Part shown: positions 15,568-22,893 of the stretch, in pieces | Layout: every line of letters begins with the position of its first letter | Position numbering within the stretch: position 1 is the stretch's first letter | Assembly: GCA_963981505.1 (NCBI GenBank) | Contig: CAXCEI010000023.1 | Location: 1-22,901, forward strand | Length of the DNA stretch: 22,901 nucleotides | Reading direction: 5' to 3' | DNA from: OPU3-GD-OMZ sp001901525 | GTDB taxonomy: Bacteria > Pseudomonadota > Gammaproteobacteria > Methylococcales > Methylomonadaceae | Translations under genes and position numbers: made by a program | The notes under the pieces: generated by a model | What the model saw: only the letters and a program-made list of their open reading frames with translations | What the model was told of the DNA's origin: nothing | Databases searched by the model: none

Positions 15568-16623
15568 ATGGCGTTACAAAATGATAGTCTTATTCGAGCA
15601 TTATTAAAACAACCTGTTAACAGAACGCCGGTCTGGATGATGCGGCAAGCGGGCCGGTATTTGCCTGAATACCGACAAGTTCGTGAGCAGGCGGGTAGCT
15701 TTATGGATTTATGTACCAATCCAGAACTGGCCTGTGAGGTGACTCTGCAGCCGCTTGAGCGATTTGATTTTGATGCGGCTATTTTATTCTCAGATATTTT
15801 AACTATTCCTGATGCGATGGGATTGGGGTTGAGTTTTATTGAAGGGGAGGGGCCAAAATTTGCACGCCCCATAAGATCTGCAGCTGACATTAAACAATTA
15901 CCTATTCCTGATCCTATGATTGAACTGCAATATGTGACCGATGCGGTGAGTTTGATAAGGCGAGAGTTAAACGGGCGAGTGCCGTTGATTGGTTTTTCTG
16001 GCAGCCCTTGGACGCTTGCAACGTATATGATTGAGGGGGGCAGTAGTAAGACGTTTAAGAGGATTAAGGCTTTGATGTATGAGCAGCCACAATTAATGCA
16101 TCAACTATTAGAGAAAATTACTCGGGCAGTAGAGCTTTATTTGAATGCACAAATAGCCGCAGGGGCTCAGGTTATCATGTTGTTTGATACCTGGGGCGGT
16201 GTTTTGAGTACAGAGGCTTATCAAGAATTTTCCTTAAATTATGCGCAACAAATAGTGGCTAATTTAGAGACTCAAGTGTCTGAGCAGCAAGTGCCGACAG
16301 TTTTGTTTTCTAAAGGAGGAGGGCAGTGGCTGGAGTCTATGGCTGATGTGGGTTTTGACGGTTTAGGGCTGGATTGGCAAACGGATATTGGCCGAGCAAA
16401 AGCCCGGGTGGGGGATCGTGTTGCTTTGCAAGGGAATATGGATCCGATGGTGCTTTATGCCTCACCAGAAGTGATAACGAATGAAGTAAAAAGGGTTTTA
16501 GATAAATTTGGTCGTAGCTCGGGCCATGTTTTTAATTTGGGGCACGGGGTTTTGCCCGATATTAATCCTGAGCATGTCAAAGCGATGGTGGATGCTGTAC
16601 ATAAATATGGCCGGATAGCTTAG
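15568..16623 (+). CDS. hemE: Uroporphyrinogen decarboxylase
   Basis: A 351-residue cytoplasmic enzyme that decarboxylates uroporphyrinogen III to coproporphyrinogen III in haem synthesis. It matches E. coli HemE along its whole length: PVWMMRQAGRYLPEY (residues 21-35), ILFSDILTIPDAMG, GFSGSPWTLATYM, FDTWGGVL and FNLGHGVLPD near the end. ATG 15568 is chosen because AGAGGT (15559-15564) stands just upstream and the product begins MALQNDSLIRALL like its relatives. An in-frame ATG at 15547 would add seven residues. It lies 50 bp after aroB and 13 bp before the DASS transporter gene, so all may share a transcript. Confidence 0.95.
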   Translation: MALQNDSLIRALLKQPVNRTPVWMMRQAGRYLPEYRQVREQAGSFMDLCTNPELACEVTLQPLERFDFDAAILFSDILTIPDAMGLGLSFIEGEGPKFARPIRSAADIKQLPIPDPMIELQYVTDAVSLIRRELNGRVPLIGFSGSPWTLATYMIEGGSSKTFKRIKALMYEQPQLMHQLLEKITRAVELYLNAQIAAGAQVIMLFDTWGGVLSTEAYQEFSLNYAQQIVANLETQVSEQQVPTVLFSKGGGQWLESMADVGFDGLGLDWQTDIGRAKARVGDRVALQGNMDPMVLYASPEVITNEVKRVLDKFGRSSGHVFNLGHGVLPDINPEHVKAMVDAVHKYGRIA

Positions 16624-16636
16624 GACTTTTTTAATC

Positions 16637-18103
16637 ATGGGTCTCAAGCAAGTTGGATTGGTTTTGGGTTGTTTGCTACCGGTTTTGCTTTTGTTATTTG
16701 GTCGGATGGGCGATTCAGAAACAATAACGGCTATGGCTGCAGTGGCGGTTATGATGTCGGTCTTTTGGATTACCGAGGCCATTCCGTTGGCGGCAACCGC
16801 ATTAATACCACTGGCTGTTTATCCACTGTTCGGTATTTCTACCAGTAAGGCCGTTGCAGGGCAGTATATGAATTCGACAGTTTTTTTGTTGATAGGCGGA
16901 TTTATGATTGCTTTGGCAATGCAGCGCTGGAATTTGCATAAGCGTATTGCATTAACGGTGTTAAGTTTTTTTGGTGTTCGACCACAAATGTTATTGCTTG
17001 GGTTTATGGCGGTGACAGCAGGCTTGTCTATGTGGATATCAAATACGGCAACCACATTAGTTATGTTACCCATTGCATTGGCTATTTTAAGTCGCTATGA
17101 AGACTTCTTGTCCCCTCAACAAAATTACCGGCTTACGGTTGGCTTATTGCTGTCTATTGCCTATTCAGCATCTATTGGAGGCATGATGACCTTAGTAGGT
17201 ACGGCGCCGAATCTGGTTTTTTCTAGGGTTTATGAAATGGCAACAGGTGTTTCTGTTGGTTTTTCTCAATGGATGATGGTTGCAGTTCCAGTGGGTGTGG
17301 CGATGTTAGTTTTGGTTGCAATTACTATGATGGCCATTTTTCTAAGAGGTTGCCCTACCCCTAGGGGTTTAGAAAATATTATTGAAGAAGAAAGGCGGCG
17401 CTTAGGTCCGATGCGTTATGAAGAAAATGTGGTGTTAATTGTTTTCTTAATGACGGCTTTTTTATGGATTACGCGTAAGGGAATCAGCATTCAGGGTCAT
17501 ATTCTTCAAGGTTGGAGTGATAAATTCGGATTAGGTGGATGGGTTGATGACGGGTCGGTAGCGATTGCTATGGCCTTGATTCTGTTTTTTATTCCTGTGC
17601 GTTCTGAGGCAGAGGAGAAAACAACGGTTCTGGATGAAAAAGTTTTCAGCCAATTACCATGGTCGGTAGTTGTGCTTTTTGGGGGAGGGTTTGCCTTGGC
17701 TTTTGGGTTCTCTGAAAGCGGGTTGTCTGCCCATTTGGCGAGTCAACTTCAGGGCTTGAAGGGTGTGGCGTTGCCTGTGGTTGTTTTAGCGGTGACTTCG
17801 GCCATGACTATGTTGACAGAGTTGACTTCAAATACGGCAACAACGCAATTGGTATTGCCTGTTTTACAGTCCGCATCAATGGTTCTTGATATTAAGCCGG
17901 CATTTTTAATGGTGCCAGCAACGTTGGCAGCATCCTGTGCTTTTATGTTTCCAGTTGCAACTCCACCTAATGCAATTATTTTTGGAAGTGGTAGAGTTAA
18001 GGTGATGGAGATGGTCAGAGTGGGTGTTATTGTTAATATTATGGCGATTGGTGTGATTGCTTTGTTATGTTCTGGCAGCTTAATTGAGAGTAGCTATGGC
18101 TAA
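16637..18103 (+). CDS. DASS (SLC13) family sodium-coupled anion transporter
   Basis: A 488-residue polytopic inner-membrane protein of the divalent anion:sodium symporter family, whose members take up dicarboxylates, citrate, phosphate or sulfate. The two pseudo-symmetric SNT motifs that bind sodium and substrate are intact: ISNTATT (134-140) and TSNTATT (397-403). LVGTAPN (186-192) and VATPPN near the C-terminus match the paired loop motifs. FWITEAIPLAATALIPLA (43-60) is also characteristic. The substrate cannot be told from these motifs. In an obligate methane user a C4-dicarboxylate or inorganic anion role is plausible, but this is inference. It overlaps yjbQ by 8 bp. The ATG at 16637 has only AGGA at a long spacing as ribosome binding site. 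Confidence 0.88.
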   Translation: MGLKQVGLVLGCLLPVLLLLFGRMGDSETITAMAAVAVMMSVFWITEAIPLAATALIPLAVYPLFGISTSKAVAGQYMNSTVFLLIGGFMIALAMQRWNLHKRIALTVLSFFGVRPQMLLLGFMAVTAGLSMWISNTATTLVMLPIALAILSRYEDFLSPQQNYRLTVGLLLSIAYSASIGGMMTLVGTAPNLVFSRVYEMATGVSVGFSQWMMVAVPVGVAMLVLVAITMMAIFLRGCPTPRGLENIIEEERRRLGPMRYEENVVLIVFLMTAFLWITRKGISIQGHILQGWSDKFGLGGWVDDGSVAIAMALILFFIPVRSEAEEKTTVLDEKVFSQLPWSVVVLFGGGFALAFGFSESGLSAHLASQLQGLKGVALPVVVLAVTSAMTMLTELTSNTATTQLVLPVLQSASMVLDIKPAFLMVPATLAASCAFMFPVATPPNAIIFGSGRVKVMEMVRVGVIVNIMAIGVIALLCSGSLIESSYG

Positions 18104-18533
18104 GCATCTTTGGGTTCAAAAAAAAGTTTATTTAAATCCTCGGTCACGTGGATTTCATTTGGTAACTTCAGAAGTGATCGCGCAATTGCCAGAGTTACAA
18201 ACTGTTAATGTTGGGTTAGCGCATTTCTTTTTGCAGCATACCTCTGCCTCGTTAGCGGTGAATGAAAATGCAGATCCCAGTGTGCGAGTTGACTTGGAAG
18301 CATCCTTTAATCAGTTAGCACCTGAAAATGTGAGACACTATACGCACGTGCTTGAAGGGTCAGATGATATGCCTGCACATATAAAAACAGTATTAATTGG
18401 TGTTGATGTGACGCTTCCTGTGAGTGGTGGGCGATTGTTATTAGGGGTGTGGCAGGGATTGTATTTGTGTGAGCATAGAAATCAGGCGGGTCGGCGTGAG
18501 TTAGTGGTCACTTTAAATGGGGAGGGGTTCTGA
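18096..18533 (+). CDS. yjbQ: YjbQ family protein (UPF0047)
   Basis: A 145-residue cytoplasmic protein of the YjbQ/UPF0047 family (COG0432), often annotated as secondary thiamine-phosphate synthase because weak activity of that kind was reported; the physiological role is not settled. Conserved blocks are HTSASLAVNENADPSVRVDL, EGSDDMPAHIK, LPVSGGRLLLGVWQGLYL and EHRNQAGRRELVVTL. The ATG at 18096 is chosen because GAGAG (18086-18090) lies five bases upstream; a TTG at 18084 would add four residues. It begins inside the last codons of the DASS gene (8-bp overlap), so translation is likely coupled. The DUF411 gene starts two bases after its stop. Confidence 0.92.
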   Translation: MAKHLWVQKKVYLNPRSRGFHLVTSEVIAQLPELQTVNVGLAHFFLQHTSASLAVNENADPSVRVDLEASFNQLAPENVRHYTHVLEGSDDMPAHIKTVLIGVDVTLPVSGGRLLLGVWQGLYLCEHRNQAGRRELVVTLNGEGF

Positions 18534-18535
18534 AA

Positions 18536-19021
18536 ATGAGAATAAAGGAAGTTGTGGGTGTAGGGTTATCGTTTGTGATTGTTTTTAGTGGGCTTGGAGT
18601 CGTCAGCGCTGAAGACACCCAAGAGGCATTAGTCGAGGAAGTGGGGGTTATCCCGATAACGGTTTATCGTAGTCCGACATGTGGTTGTTGCGGGCAATGG
18701 ATTGAACACTTAAAGGCGCACGCGTTTGTTGTCAATGATATTGTGACGAGTGATATGGATCAGGTTAAAGAGCGTTTTGGGATTTCGCCTGAATTAGCCT
18801 CCTGTCATACGGCTAGGGTCGATGGGTATTTTATTGAAGGGCATGTGCCTGCAGAGGATATCGTCCGATTGTTAATTAAGAAGCCGGCAGTGAAAGGGTT
18901 GACGGTTCCCGGGATGCCACGAGGAACACCCGGTATGGAAATGGGGACGGTACGAGATGATTTTGATGTGTACGTAGTCGGTCAGAAGACAGTTAAAGTT
19001 TTTAATCAATATAGAAATTAA
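18536..19021 (+). CDS. Secreted DUF411 metal-binding protein
   Basis: A 161-residue protein of the DUF411 family (COG3019). Residues 1-25 form a Sec signal peptide ending in VVSA, so the product is periplasmic. A thioredoxin-like segment carries YRSPTCGCCGQWIEHL, with C49, C51 and C52, then SCHTA (C90, H91), EGHVP (H103) and a methionine-containing PGMPRGTPGMEMG (125-137). These are the family hallmarks. Many DUF411 genes lie in copper-resistance or copper-enzyme clusters, and copper handling is the usual proposal, but activity is unproven. It follows yjbQ by two bases, with GGGGAGG inside the yjbQ end as ribosome binding site. Proximity to pmoCAB, a copper enzyme operon, makes a periplasmic copper role attractive. 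A hairpin at 19045-19075 may end the transcript. Confidence 0.88.
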   Translation: MRIKEVVGVGLSFVIVFSGLGVVSAEDTQEALVEEVGVIPITVYRSPTCGCCGQWIEHLKAHAFVVNDIVTSDMDQVKERFGISPELASCHTARVDGYFIEGHVPAEDIVRLLIKKPAVKGLTVPGMPRGTPGMEMGTVRDDFDVYVVGQKTVKVFNQYRN

Positions 19022-19038
19022 CTGCTTGAAGGAGAGCT

Positions 19039-19092
19039 ATGAACAAGCCAGTCACTCAAGGAAAGAGGCTGGCTTATTTCGTAGTACGTTAA
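19039..19092 (+). CDS. Possible 17-codon ORF with a strong ribosome binding site
   Basis: ATG at 19039 is preceded by AAGGAGAG (19029-19036, two bases before the ATG; core GGAG at 19031-19034), one of the best Shine-Dalgarno matches outside pmoCAB. The product would be MNKPVTQGKRLAYFVVR. It has no recognisable family. The same bases form a hairpin (19045-19075), so the signal may be chance in a 3' untranslated region. Confidence 0.2.
   Translation: MNKPVTQGKRLAYFVVR
19045..19075 (+). terminator. Possible weak terminator after the DUF411 gene
   Basis: AAGCCAG (19045-19051) pairs with CTGGCTT (19069-19075), with an inner CTC/GAG pair (19056-19058 with 19065-19067). The tail ATTTC is poor in T, so efficiency is doubtful. 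It lies 23 bp past the DUF411 stop. Confidence 0.4.
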
Positions 19093-19104
19093 AGAAGGCT
19101 TAGG

Positions 19105-19566
19105 TTAACCTTTAGTATTGCTTTGTAGGGCTTCGTCAATGTCATCAAGACCGCTAATATCGTAAAGAGACCAGTTGTCGATGTCATTGGGATCGCCGTC
19201 ATCAAATTTAATACGGCAAACGTATTTTTGAGCAATACTGGCGCCATCATCAGACACATTAGCTTCACCATTCACAACATAGTCATAGTTGCCAATATCC
19301 CAGATATTAAGTGCTTGTTGGGGCATTGAAATCGTGTAGTCAGAACCGTACTTTTCTTGAATAAGGGTGTTACAGTGAGCGTGAGCTGCGCGTGTCAGGT
19401 TGCTATCATCCGATATGGCTTGTTGATCACCGAGATCATCAGAATCGACCAGCATGGCATCAGAAGAAACAAAATCGTAGACCTGAGGCATGATGCCGTC
19501 ACGGGTGAAAATAACCAGCACAGCAAATGAGGCGAGAATAAGAATAAATTTAAGAAGATATTTCAT
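19105..19566 (-). CDS. Hypothetical acidic membrane-anchored or secreted protein
   Basis: I do not recognise this 153-residue protein. Residues 4-21 are a strongly hydrophobic segment after MKYLLK, which could be a signal peptide or an N-terminal anchor; there is no lipobox. The remainder is acidic, rich in aspartate, with clusters such as DDGDPNDIDNW, and holds two cysteines, C65 in HAHCNTL and C117 in QKYVCRIKF, which could form a disulfide in the periplasm. The pattern VCRIKFDDG suggests a small beta-rich domain. It reads divergently from pmoC, with 314 bp between starts. A -10-like TATACT (complement of 19613-19618) lies about 50 bp upstream. No Shine-Dalgarno sequence is visible before ATG 19566. 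Codon use resembles ordinary neighbours rather than pmoCAB. Confidence 0.7.
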   Translation of the reverse strand: MKYLLKFILILASFAVLVIFTRDGIMPQVYDFVSSDAMLVDSDDLGDQQAISDDSNLTRAAHAHCNTLIQEKYGSDYTISMPQQALNIWDIGNYDYVVNGEANVSDDGASIAQKYVCRIKFDDGDPNDIDNWSLYDISGLDDIDEALQSNTKG

Positions 19567-19880
19567 GAGAGATTAACGTTGTGGAAAAAGGGATTAATTT
19601 ATATTTATTAATAGTATAAGTGAAAATGGAGTAAAAGTTACTGAAAAAAATTAAAATGCATTTGATTAGGGGCTAAATTAGGATCAGAGAATGAATAGGT
19701 GAGTGGATTAAATTTAGGTAGAATTTATTGTTGACAAGGAAGTGGCAGGTGATAAACTGACATACGCTCACATGGAGTGCGCTAATTCCTGTTCTTGTAG
19801 GGATGGGAGTTAAAATTAAGGGAATAAAAACAGTCCTGGGTTTTACTTGGGAAATTTCATTAAATTTTTAGGAGGTAAAA
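19567..19880. other. Divergent regulatory region upstream of pmoC
   Basis: This 314-bp region has no credible gene. Its left part is very AT-rich and holds a possible minus-strand -10 for the hypothetical gene. Its right part contains the pmoC promoter (19731-19758), a leader of about 115 bases with a weak stem ATTCCT/AGGGAT (19785-19790 with 19799-19804, one G-T pair), and the AGGAGG ribosome binding site directly before pmoC. Confidence 0.7.
19731..19758 (+). promoter_or_regulatory. Probable sigma-70 promoter of pmoCAB
   Basis: A consensus -35 TTGACA (19731-19736) is followed after 16 bp by TAAACT (19753-19758), a four-of-six -10. Transcription would start near 19765, leaving a leader of about 115 bases before the pmoC ATG at 19881. 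A sigma-70-type promoter before pmoC fits what is known of gammaproteobacterial pmo operons. Confidence 0.65.
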
Positions 19881-20633
19881 ATGGCAGCTACAACTGATTC
19901 AGTAAAAGCTGATGCTTCAGAAGCACCATTGCTTAATAAACGTAACCTAGTATTCGCAGTTGCACTTTACTGTGTATTCTACGCATGGGTTCGTTGGTAC
20001 GAAGGCGTATATGGCTGGAGTGCAGGCTTGGATTCTTTTGCACCAGAATTTGAAACATATTGGATGAACTTCTTGTACATTGAGTTTGTACTAGAAGTAA
20101 CTATCGCATCTGTTTTATGGGGTTACATCTGGAGAACTCGTGATCGTAAAGTAATGTCAATTACTCCACGTGAAGAGTTAAGAAGACATTTCCACCATTG
20201 GGTATGGTTAGTTGCATATGCAACAGCTATCTACTTCGGTGCAAGTTACTTCACTGAGCAAGATGGAACATGGCATCAAACTATTATTCGTGATACTGAC
20301 TTTACACCAAGTCACGTAATCGAATTCTACTTAAGCTACCCAGTTTATATCTTGACTGGTATGGGCGCTATGTTATACGCAAAAACTAGACTACCTACTT
20401 ACGCAAATGGTTTCTCATTGCAGTATCTAGTTGCTGTTGTTGGTCCTTTCATGATTCTACCAAATGTTGGTTTGAACGAATGGGGTCACACTTTTTGGTT
20501 CATGGAAGAGTTATTTGTTGCTCCTCTACACTACGGCTTCGTATTCTTCGGATGGTCAGCTCTAGGTGTATTAGGTGTACTTAACATCGAAATTGAAGCA
20601 CTAGCAAAACTTCTGAAAAAAGACTTAGCTTAA
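19881..20633 (+). CDS. pmoC: Particulate methane monooxygenase subunit C
   Basis: A 250-residue integral membrane subunit of pMMO, which oxidises methane to methanol in intracytoplasmic membranes. The ligands of both copper sites described for this subunit are conserved by spacing. CuC is D128, H132 and H145 (D-x3-H-x12-H, M. capsulatus D156, H160, H173). CuD is N199, H203 and H217 (N-x3-H-x13-H, M. capsulatus N227, H231, H245). The segment NVGLNEWGHTFWFMEELFVA is the family signature. ATG 19881 follows a near-perfect AGGAGG. It is first in the operon, and a 135-bp spacer with a large hairpin separates it from pmoA. Phe is mostly TTC, unlike the flanking genes, consistent with very high expression. 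PxmC or AmoC is unlikely given the PmoA and PmoB next to it. Confidence 0.97.
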   Translation: MAATTDSVKADASEAPLLNKRNLVFAVALYCVFYAWVRWYEGVYGWSAGLDSFAPEFETYWMNFLYIEFVLEVTIASVLWGYIWRTRDRKVMSITPREELRRHFHHWVWLVAYATAIYFGASYFTEQDGTWHQTIIRDTDFTPSHVIEFYLSYPVYILTGMGAMLYAKTRLPTYANGFSLQYLVAVVGPFMILPNVGLNEWGHTFWFMEELFVAPLHYGFVFFGWSALGVLGVLNIEIEALAKLLKKDLA

Positions 20634-20670
20634 TTTAATAATTAAACTAAAGATTTATTTCAGTTGAAAA

Positions 20671-20728
20671 AACCATCTCCTAACAGGTTGTGCATCGTAA
20701 GGGTGCGCAGCCTGGTGATGAGACGGTT
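20671..20728 (+). promoter_or_regulatory. Large two-tier hairpin between pmoC and pmoA
   Basis: The inner stem pairs CAGGTTGTGCAT (20684-20695) with GTGCGCAGCCTG (20703-20714) over 12 bp, three of them G-T, around loop CGTAAGG. The outer stem pairs AACCATCTC (20671-20679) with GAGACGGTT (20720-20728), with one mismatch. No T run follows, so it is not a standard terminator. An RNA-processing or transcript-stability element setting the pmoC to pmoAB ratio is a reasonable inference. Confidence 0.75.
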
Positions 20729-20768
20729 AATTATAAAAAAATTCTAATTTAATTGGAGGTAAGCTAAT

Positions 20769-21512
20769 ATGAGCGCATCTCAATCAGCAGTACGTTCACG
20801 TGCAGAAGCAGTATCAGCATCTCGCACATTGGACTACATGATATTGTTCACATTATTTTTCATTATCCTTGGTGGTTACCACATTCACTTTATGTTGACT
20901 GGCGGTGACTGGGATTTCTGGTCTGACTGGAAAGACAGACGTTTATGGGTAACAGTATGTCCTATCGTAGCGATTACATTCCCTGCAGCAGTTCAAGCGG
21001 TTCTATGGACTCGTTACAGAATTGCATGGGGCGCTACAGTTTCTATCCTAGGTTTACTATTTGGTGAGTGGATTAACAGATACTTCAACTTCTGGGGCTG
21101 GACTTATTTCCCTATGAACTTTGTATTCCCTGCTAACTTCGTCCCAAGTGCAATCTTCCTTGACACTGTATTAGTACTATCAAATAGCTTCACTTTGACA
21201 GCTATCGCTGGTGGTATGGGTTGGGGTTTATTGTTCTACCCATCTAACTGGCCTATCATTGCACCTTTACATTTACCTGTTGAGTACAACGGCATGATGT
21301 TTACTGTTGCTGATTTATCTGGATACCACTATGTAAGAACTGGTACTCCTGAGTACATCAGAATGGTAGAAAAAGGTACTTTGAGAACTTTTGGTAAGGA
21401 CGTTGCTCCTGTATCAGCATTCTTCTCTGCTTTCGTTAGTGTTATCGTATATTTCGTATGGCACTTCTTCGGATTGTGGTTCGGTAAAACTGACTTCGTA
21501 ACATCTACCTAG
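20769..21512 (+). CDS. pmoA: Particulate methane monooxygenase subunit A
   Basis: A 247-residue integral membrane subunit of pMMO and the standard marker gene for methanotrophs. GDWDFW is at residues 46-51, and the DNA at 20904-20921 matches the widely used A189 primer site with one difference. KDVAP near the C-terminus corresponds to the mb661 site (around 21393-21411). LLFGEWINRYFNFWGWTYFP and GGMGWGLLFYPSNWP are typical of methanotroph PmoA rather than AmoA. The mb661 site, which excludes AmoA, supports methane specificity. ATG 20769 follows GGAGGTAAG. The gene sits between the pmoC-pmoA hairpin and a 100-bp spacer before pmoB. Codon use is of the same optimised type as in pmoC. Confidence 0.98.
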   Translation: MSASQSAVRSRAEAVSASRTLDYMILFTLFFIILGGYHIHFMLTGGDWDFWSDWKDRRLWVTVCPIVAITFPAAVQAVLWTRYRIAWGATVSILGLLFGEWINRYFNFWGWTYFPMNFVFPANFVPSAIFLDTVLVLSNSFTLTAIAGGMGWGLLFYPSNWPIIAPLHLPVEYNGMMFTVADLSGYHYVRTGTPEYIRMVEKGTLRTFGKDVAPVSAFFSAFVSVIVYFVWHFFGLWFGKTDFVTST

Positions 21513-21557
21513 TATTTAGGTCTAGATTTAAAAGTTAAGTAGTACTAAAAACGAATG

Positions 21558-21579
21558 CTAGCTAAAGTTATCAAGCTAG
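21558..21579 (+). repeat. Short inverted repeat in the pmoA-pmoB spacer
   Basis: CTAGC (21558-21562) and GCTAG (21575-21579) form a five-base stem with a twelve-base loop. It is weak and may be chance. The rest of the 100-bp spacer shows only the pmoB ribosome binding site. Confidence 0.25.
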
Positions 21580-21612
21580 AAAATGAAAATATTTTTCTCT
21601 GATGGAGGATAT

Positions 21613-22857
21613 ATGAAAACTATTAAAGACAAAGTGGCAAAACTTTCATTTGTCGCTCTGTTGATAGCAGTATCAACAGCAATGTTTTACACACCAACTG
21701 CTTCGGCACACGGTGAGAAGTCTCAGGCTGCGTTTATGCGTATGCGTACAATTCACTGGTATGATCTTGACTGGTCAAAAAGTCAAGTGGCTGTGAATGA
21801 AACAGTAACAGTATCTGGTAAATTCCACGTTTTTAAAGGATGGCCTGAAACTGTTGAAAAACCAGAAGTTTCTTTCTTAAACATCGGTATTCCAGGACCT
21901 GTATTTATTCGTGCAGCTTCTTACATCGGTGGTCAATTAGTTCCTCGTTCAGTAACACTTGAACTAGGTAAAACTTATGACTTCAAAGTACTTCTAAAAG
22001 CACGTCGTCCAGGTGACTGGCACGTTCATACAATGATGAACGTTGAAGACGGTGGTCCAATTATTGGTCCTGGTAAATTCATCCGTATTACTGGTTCTAT
22101 GAGTCAGTTCACAAACCCAGTAACAACATTGACAGGTAAAACTATCGATATTGAAACTTGGGGTCTAGGTGATATTTACTTCTACAGCTTCTTGTGGATC
22201 GGTATTGGTATCGCGTGGATGTGGTACTGGTGTAAATCTCCAGTATTCGTACCTCGTTTAATTGCTGTTCAAGCTGGTAAACAAGACTCTTTGATTTCTG
22301 ATACTGACAAAAAAGTCACTATGGGATTCTGTGGTGGTGTTTTGGCTTTAACTGCAATCTTAATGAGTTCAACAAACAGCGCATACCCAGTTACGATTCC
22401 TATCCAAGCTGGTTTAATGCGTGATATGGTTCCTCTAGAAATTCCTGAGCCTACTGTATCTGTAACTGTTGACAATGCATCTTACCGTGTTCCAGGTCGT
22501 TCTATGGAAATGACATTGACTATCACTAACAATGGCGATTCTGGCATTCGTTTAGGTGAGTTCAATACAGCTTCTGTACGTTTCCTAGACGCTGACGTTG
22601 CTGAAGACGAAGGTGTATACCCAGCTGATTTATTGGCTGAAAATGGTCTAAGCCAAAGCGATAACAGCGCAATTGCTCCTGGAGAAACAAGAACTATCTC
22701 TGTCCAGGCTAGTGATGCTGCTTGGGAAGTATATCGTCTTGCTGACTTGATCTACGATCCAGATAGCCGTTTTGCTGGTTTACTATTCTTCTATGACGAA
22801 GCTGGTAACACACAAATGGTTGGTATCGACGCACCATTAATCCCATCTTTCATCTAA
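21613..22857 (+). CDS. pmoB: Particulate methane monooxygenase subunit B
   Basis: A 414-residue subunit, the same length as in M. capsulatus. A signal peptide is cleaved after ASA, leaving H33 as the mature N-terminus. The CuB ligands H33, H137 and H139 (GDWHVHT) and the bis-His site H48 and H72 are present at identical numbering. Two cupredoxin domains flank two membrane helices. SDAAWEVYRL and the closing LIPSF complete the match. ATG 21613 is chosen because GGAGG (21604-21608) precedes it by four bases and the product starts MKTIKDKVAK as in relatives. An in-frame ATG at 21583 would add ten residues. A possible terminator follows within 10 bp. No pmoD is visible before the window ends. Confidence 0.98.
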   Translation: MKTIKDKVAKLSFVALLIAVSTAMFYTPTASAHGEKSQAAFMRMRTIHWYDLDWSKSQVAVNETVTVSGKFHVFKGWPETVEKPEVSFLNIGIPGPVFIRAASYIGGQLVPRSVTLELGKTYDFKVLLKARRPGDWHVHTMMNVEDGGPIIGPGKFIRITGSMSQFTNPVTTLTGKTIDIETWGLGDIYFYSFLWIGIGIAWMWYWCKSPVFVPRLIAVQAGKQDSLISDTDKKVTMGFCGGVLALTAILMSSTNSAYPVTIPIQAGLMRDMVPLEIPEPTVSVTVDNASYRVPGRSMEMTLTITNNGDSGIRLGEFNTASVRFLDADVAEDEGVYPADLLAENGLSQSDNSAIAPGETRTISVQASDAAWEVYRLADLIYDPDSRFAGLLFFYDEAGNTQMVGIDAPLIPSFI

Positions 22858-22866
22858 TCATGATTG

Positions 22867-22893
22867 CTCTATAAAAAACATCTTATAGAGTTT
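22867..22893 (+). terminator. Probable terminator after pmoB
   Basis: CTCTATAA (22867-22874) pairs with TTATAGAG (22883-22890) around an eight-base loop, followed by TTTGGG. It begins nine bases after the pmoB stop. The stem is AT-rich and the T run is short, so it is a modest terminator or a 3'-end stabiliser; the window ends too soon to see more. Confidence 0.5.

Noticed and set aside
15555..15890. Minus-strand open frame inside hemE
   Set aside because: It is opposite a well-conserved HemE coding sequence and has no protein-like features; it is a shadow frame.
21583..21612. Upstream ATG giving a longer PmoB
   Set aside because: The strong GGAGG site serves the ATG at 21613, and the product from there has the same length and numbering as M. 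capsulatus PmoB.
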